Source: JAHEZL01 sp964406465 (GTDB lineage: Bacteria > Bacteroidota > Bacteroidia > Flavobacteriales_C > GCA-002722245). Taken from it: a stretch of 64,000 nt of DNA. Below the pieces are notes generated by a model. It saw only the letters and a program-made list of their open reading frames with translations. It did not search any database and had not been told where the DNA came from. Numbering within the stretch: position 1 is the first letter of the stretch; each line of letters begins with the position of its first letter. Below are positions 63,768 to 64,000 of the stretch, piece by piece. Both the position numbers and the translations under genes were made by a program. The DNA lies in assembly GCA_964406465.1 (NCBI GenBank), contig CAYORT010000008.1, positions 1 to 64,000 of the forward strand, given 5' to 3'.

Positions 63768-64000
63768 TTAGTTTTGATTCAAGTAATTTGTTTGTTCAAT
63801 GATTTGTGCAATCGATTTTTTGTCTAATTCTTTTAGCGGCGGAATTTTGCAAAGTGTTTTCACACCCGATATTTTTTCAATGATAGCCTCGGTTTCGGTA
63901 TTTGTTTCTCCGTTGAAGATGATGCCTTCAATGGGTATTTTTTGATTTTGTAATTCTTTAATGCTTAATAAGGTGTGATTTATACTTCCTAAGTAGTTTT
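63768..64000 (-). CDS. bioD: Dethiobiotin synthetase, C-terminal part (runs off the window)
   Basis: The last about 77 codons of a minus-strand gene are present; its start is beyond position 64000. The translation begins NYLGSINHTLLSIKELQNQ and continues with IEGIIFNGETNTETEAI, the typical BioD end containing the P-loop-family GSINHTLL and FNG nucleotide-binding segment. BioD carboxylates 7,8-diaminopelargonate in biotin synthesis. The stop is at 63768-63770, just before ilvD. Confidence 0.85.
   Translation of the reverse strand, partial: NYLGSINHTLLSIKELQNQKIPIEGIIFNGETNTETEAIIEKISGVKTLCKIPPLKELDKKSIAQIIEQTNYLNQN

Overview
The window looks like a chromosomal segment of a member of the Bacteroidota. 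The DNA is AT-rich. Several promoters match the Bacteroidota pattern TTTG-N18/19-TAnnTTTG. Shine-Dalgarno sequences are mostly absent. A roughly 287-residue primary sigma factor is present, and many secreted proteins end in type A (YPNP...) or type B (VPNAFTPNxDGxND...) type IX secretion (T9SS) sorting domains. A order-level call is not possible from this sequence alone. No rRNA, tRNA, CRISPR or prophage was seen.

Layout. 1-4 kb: a short beta-helix protein, an ArsR regulator overlapping an AHSA1-PhnB fusion with tandem operators, a DinB protein and a CPD photolyase. 4-21 kb: a surface/secreted block with three very large gliding-motility-type (T9SS type B) proteins, a T9SS metalloprotease, a dihaem cytochrome c and a helical-repeat protein. 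21-29 kb: DinB, Crp/Fnr regulator, beta-helix protein, NDH-2, a large TraB/GumN multidomain protein and an LRR lipoprotein. 29-35 kb: rpoD, an RRM RNA-binding protein with a long structured leader, a sialidase-fold T9SS protein, an aldo/keto reductase and small oxidoreductases. 35-37 kb: a divergent pterin locus (SRPBCC protein // PTPS-folE-DUF2452). 37-43 kb: a TetR-ABC-HlyD-TolC export operon followed by a Sua5/TsaC gene. 43-46.6 kb: an SbtA-type bicarbonate transporter, a zinc-ribbon protein, a T9SS protein and a CutA/PII-like protein. 46.6-52.2 kb: a CarH/LitR-like MerR regulator and a tightly overlapping carotenoid operon (crtI-crtB-unknown-idi-crtZ-lycopene cyclase), predicted to make zeaxanthin from GGPP. 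52-57 kb: a TonB-receptor-like barrel and aconitase. 57.4-58.1 kb: a RAYT transposase with REP palindromes on both sides and inside its own gene. 58-64 kb: a T9SS beta-helix protein, a CDP-alcohol phosphatidyltransferase, two small unknowns, ilvD and the 3' end of bioD.

The most interesting system is a putative light/B12 regulon. A near-identical palindrome (TGTTTAAC-N14/15-GTTAAACA) accompanied by an identical -7 box (TATATTTG) sits at three places: before the MerR gene, before crtI, and in the divergent SRPBCC//PTPS-folE promoter 11 kb away. The MerR protein keeps the W-x9-EH and ExH signatures of cobalamin-binding CarH-type photoreceptors. This suggests that carotenoid and pterin synthesis are co-controlled by one photoreceptor-repressor. 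The RAYT/REP locus, the leader of the RRM gene, the SbtA neighbourhood and an ABC exporter with a degenerate ATPase are the next best leads.
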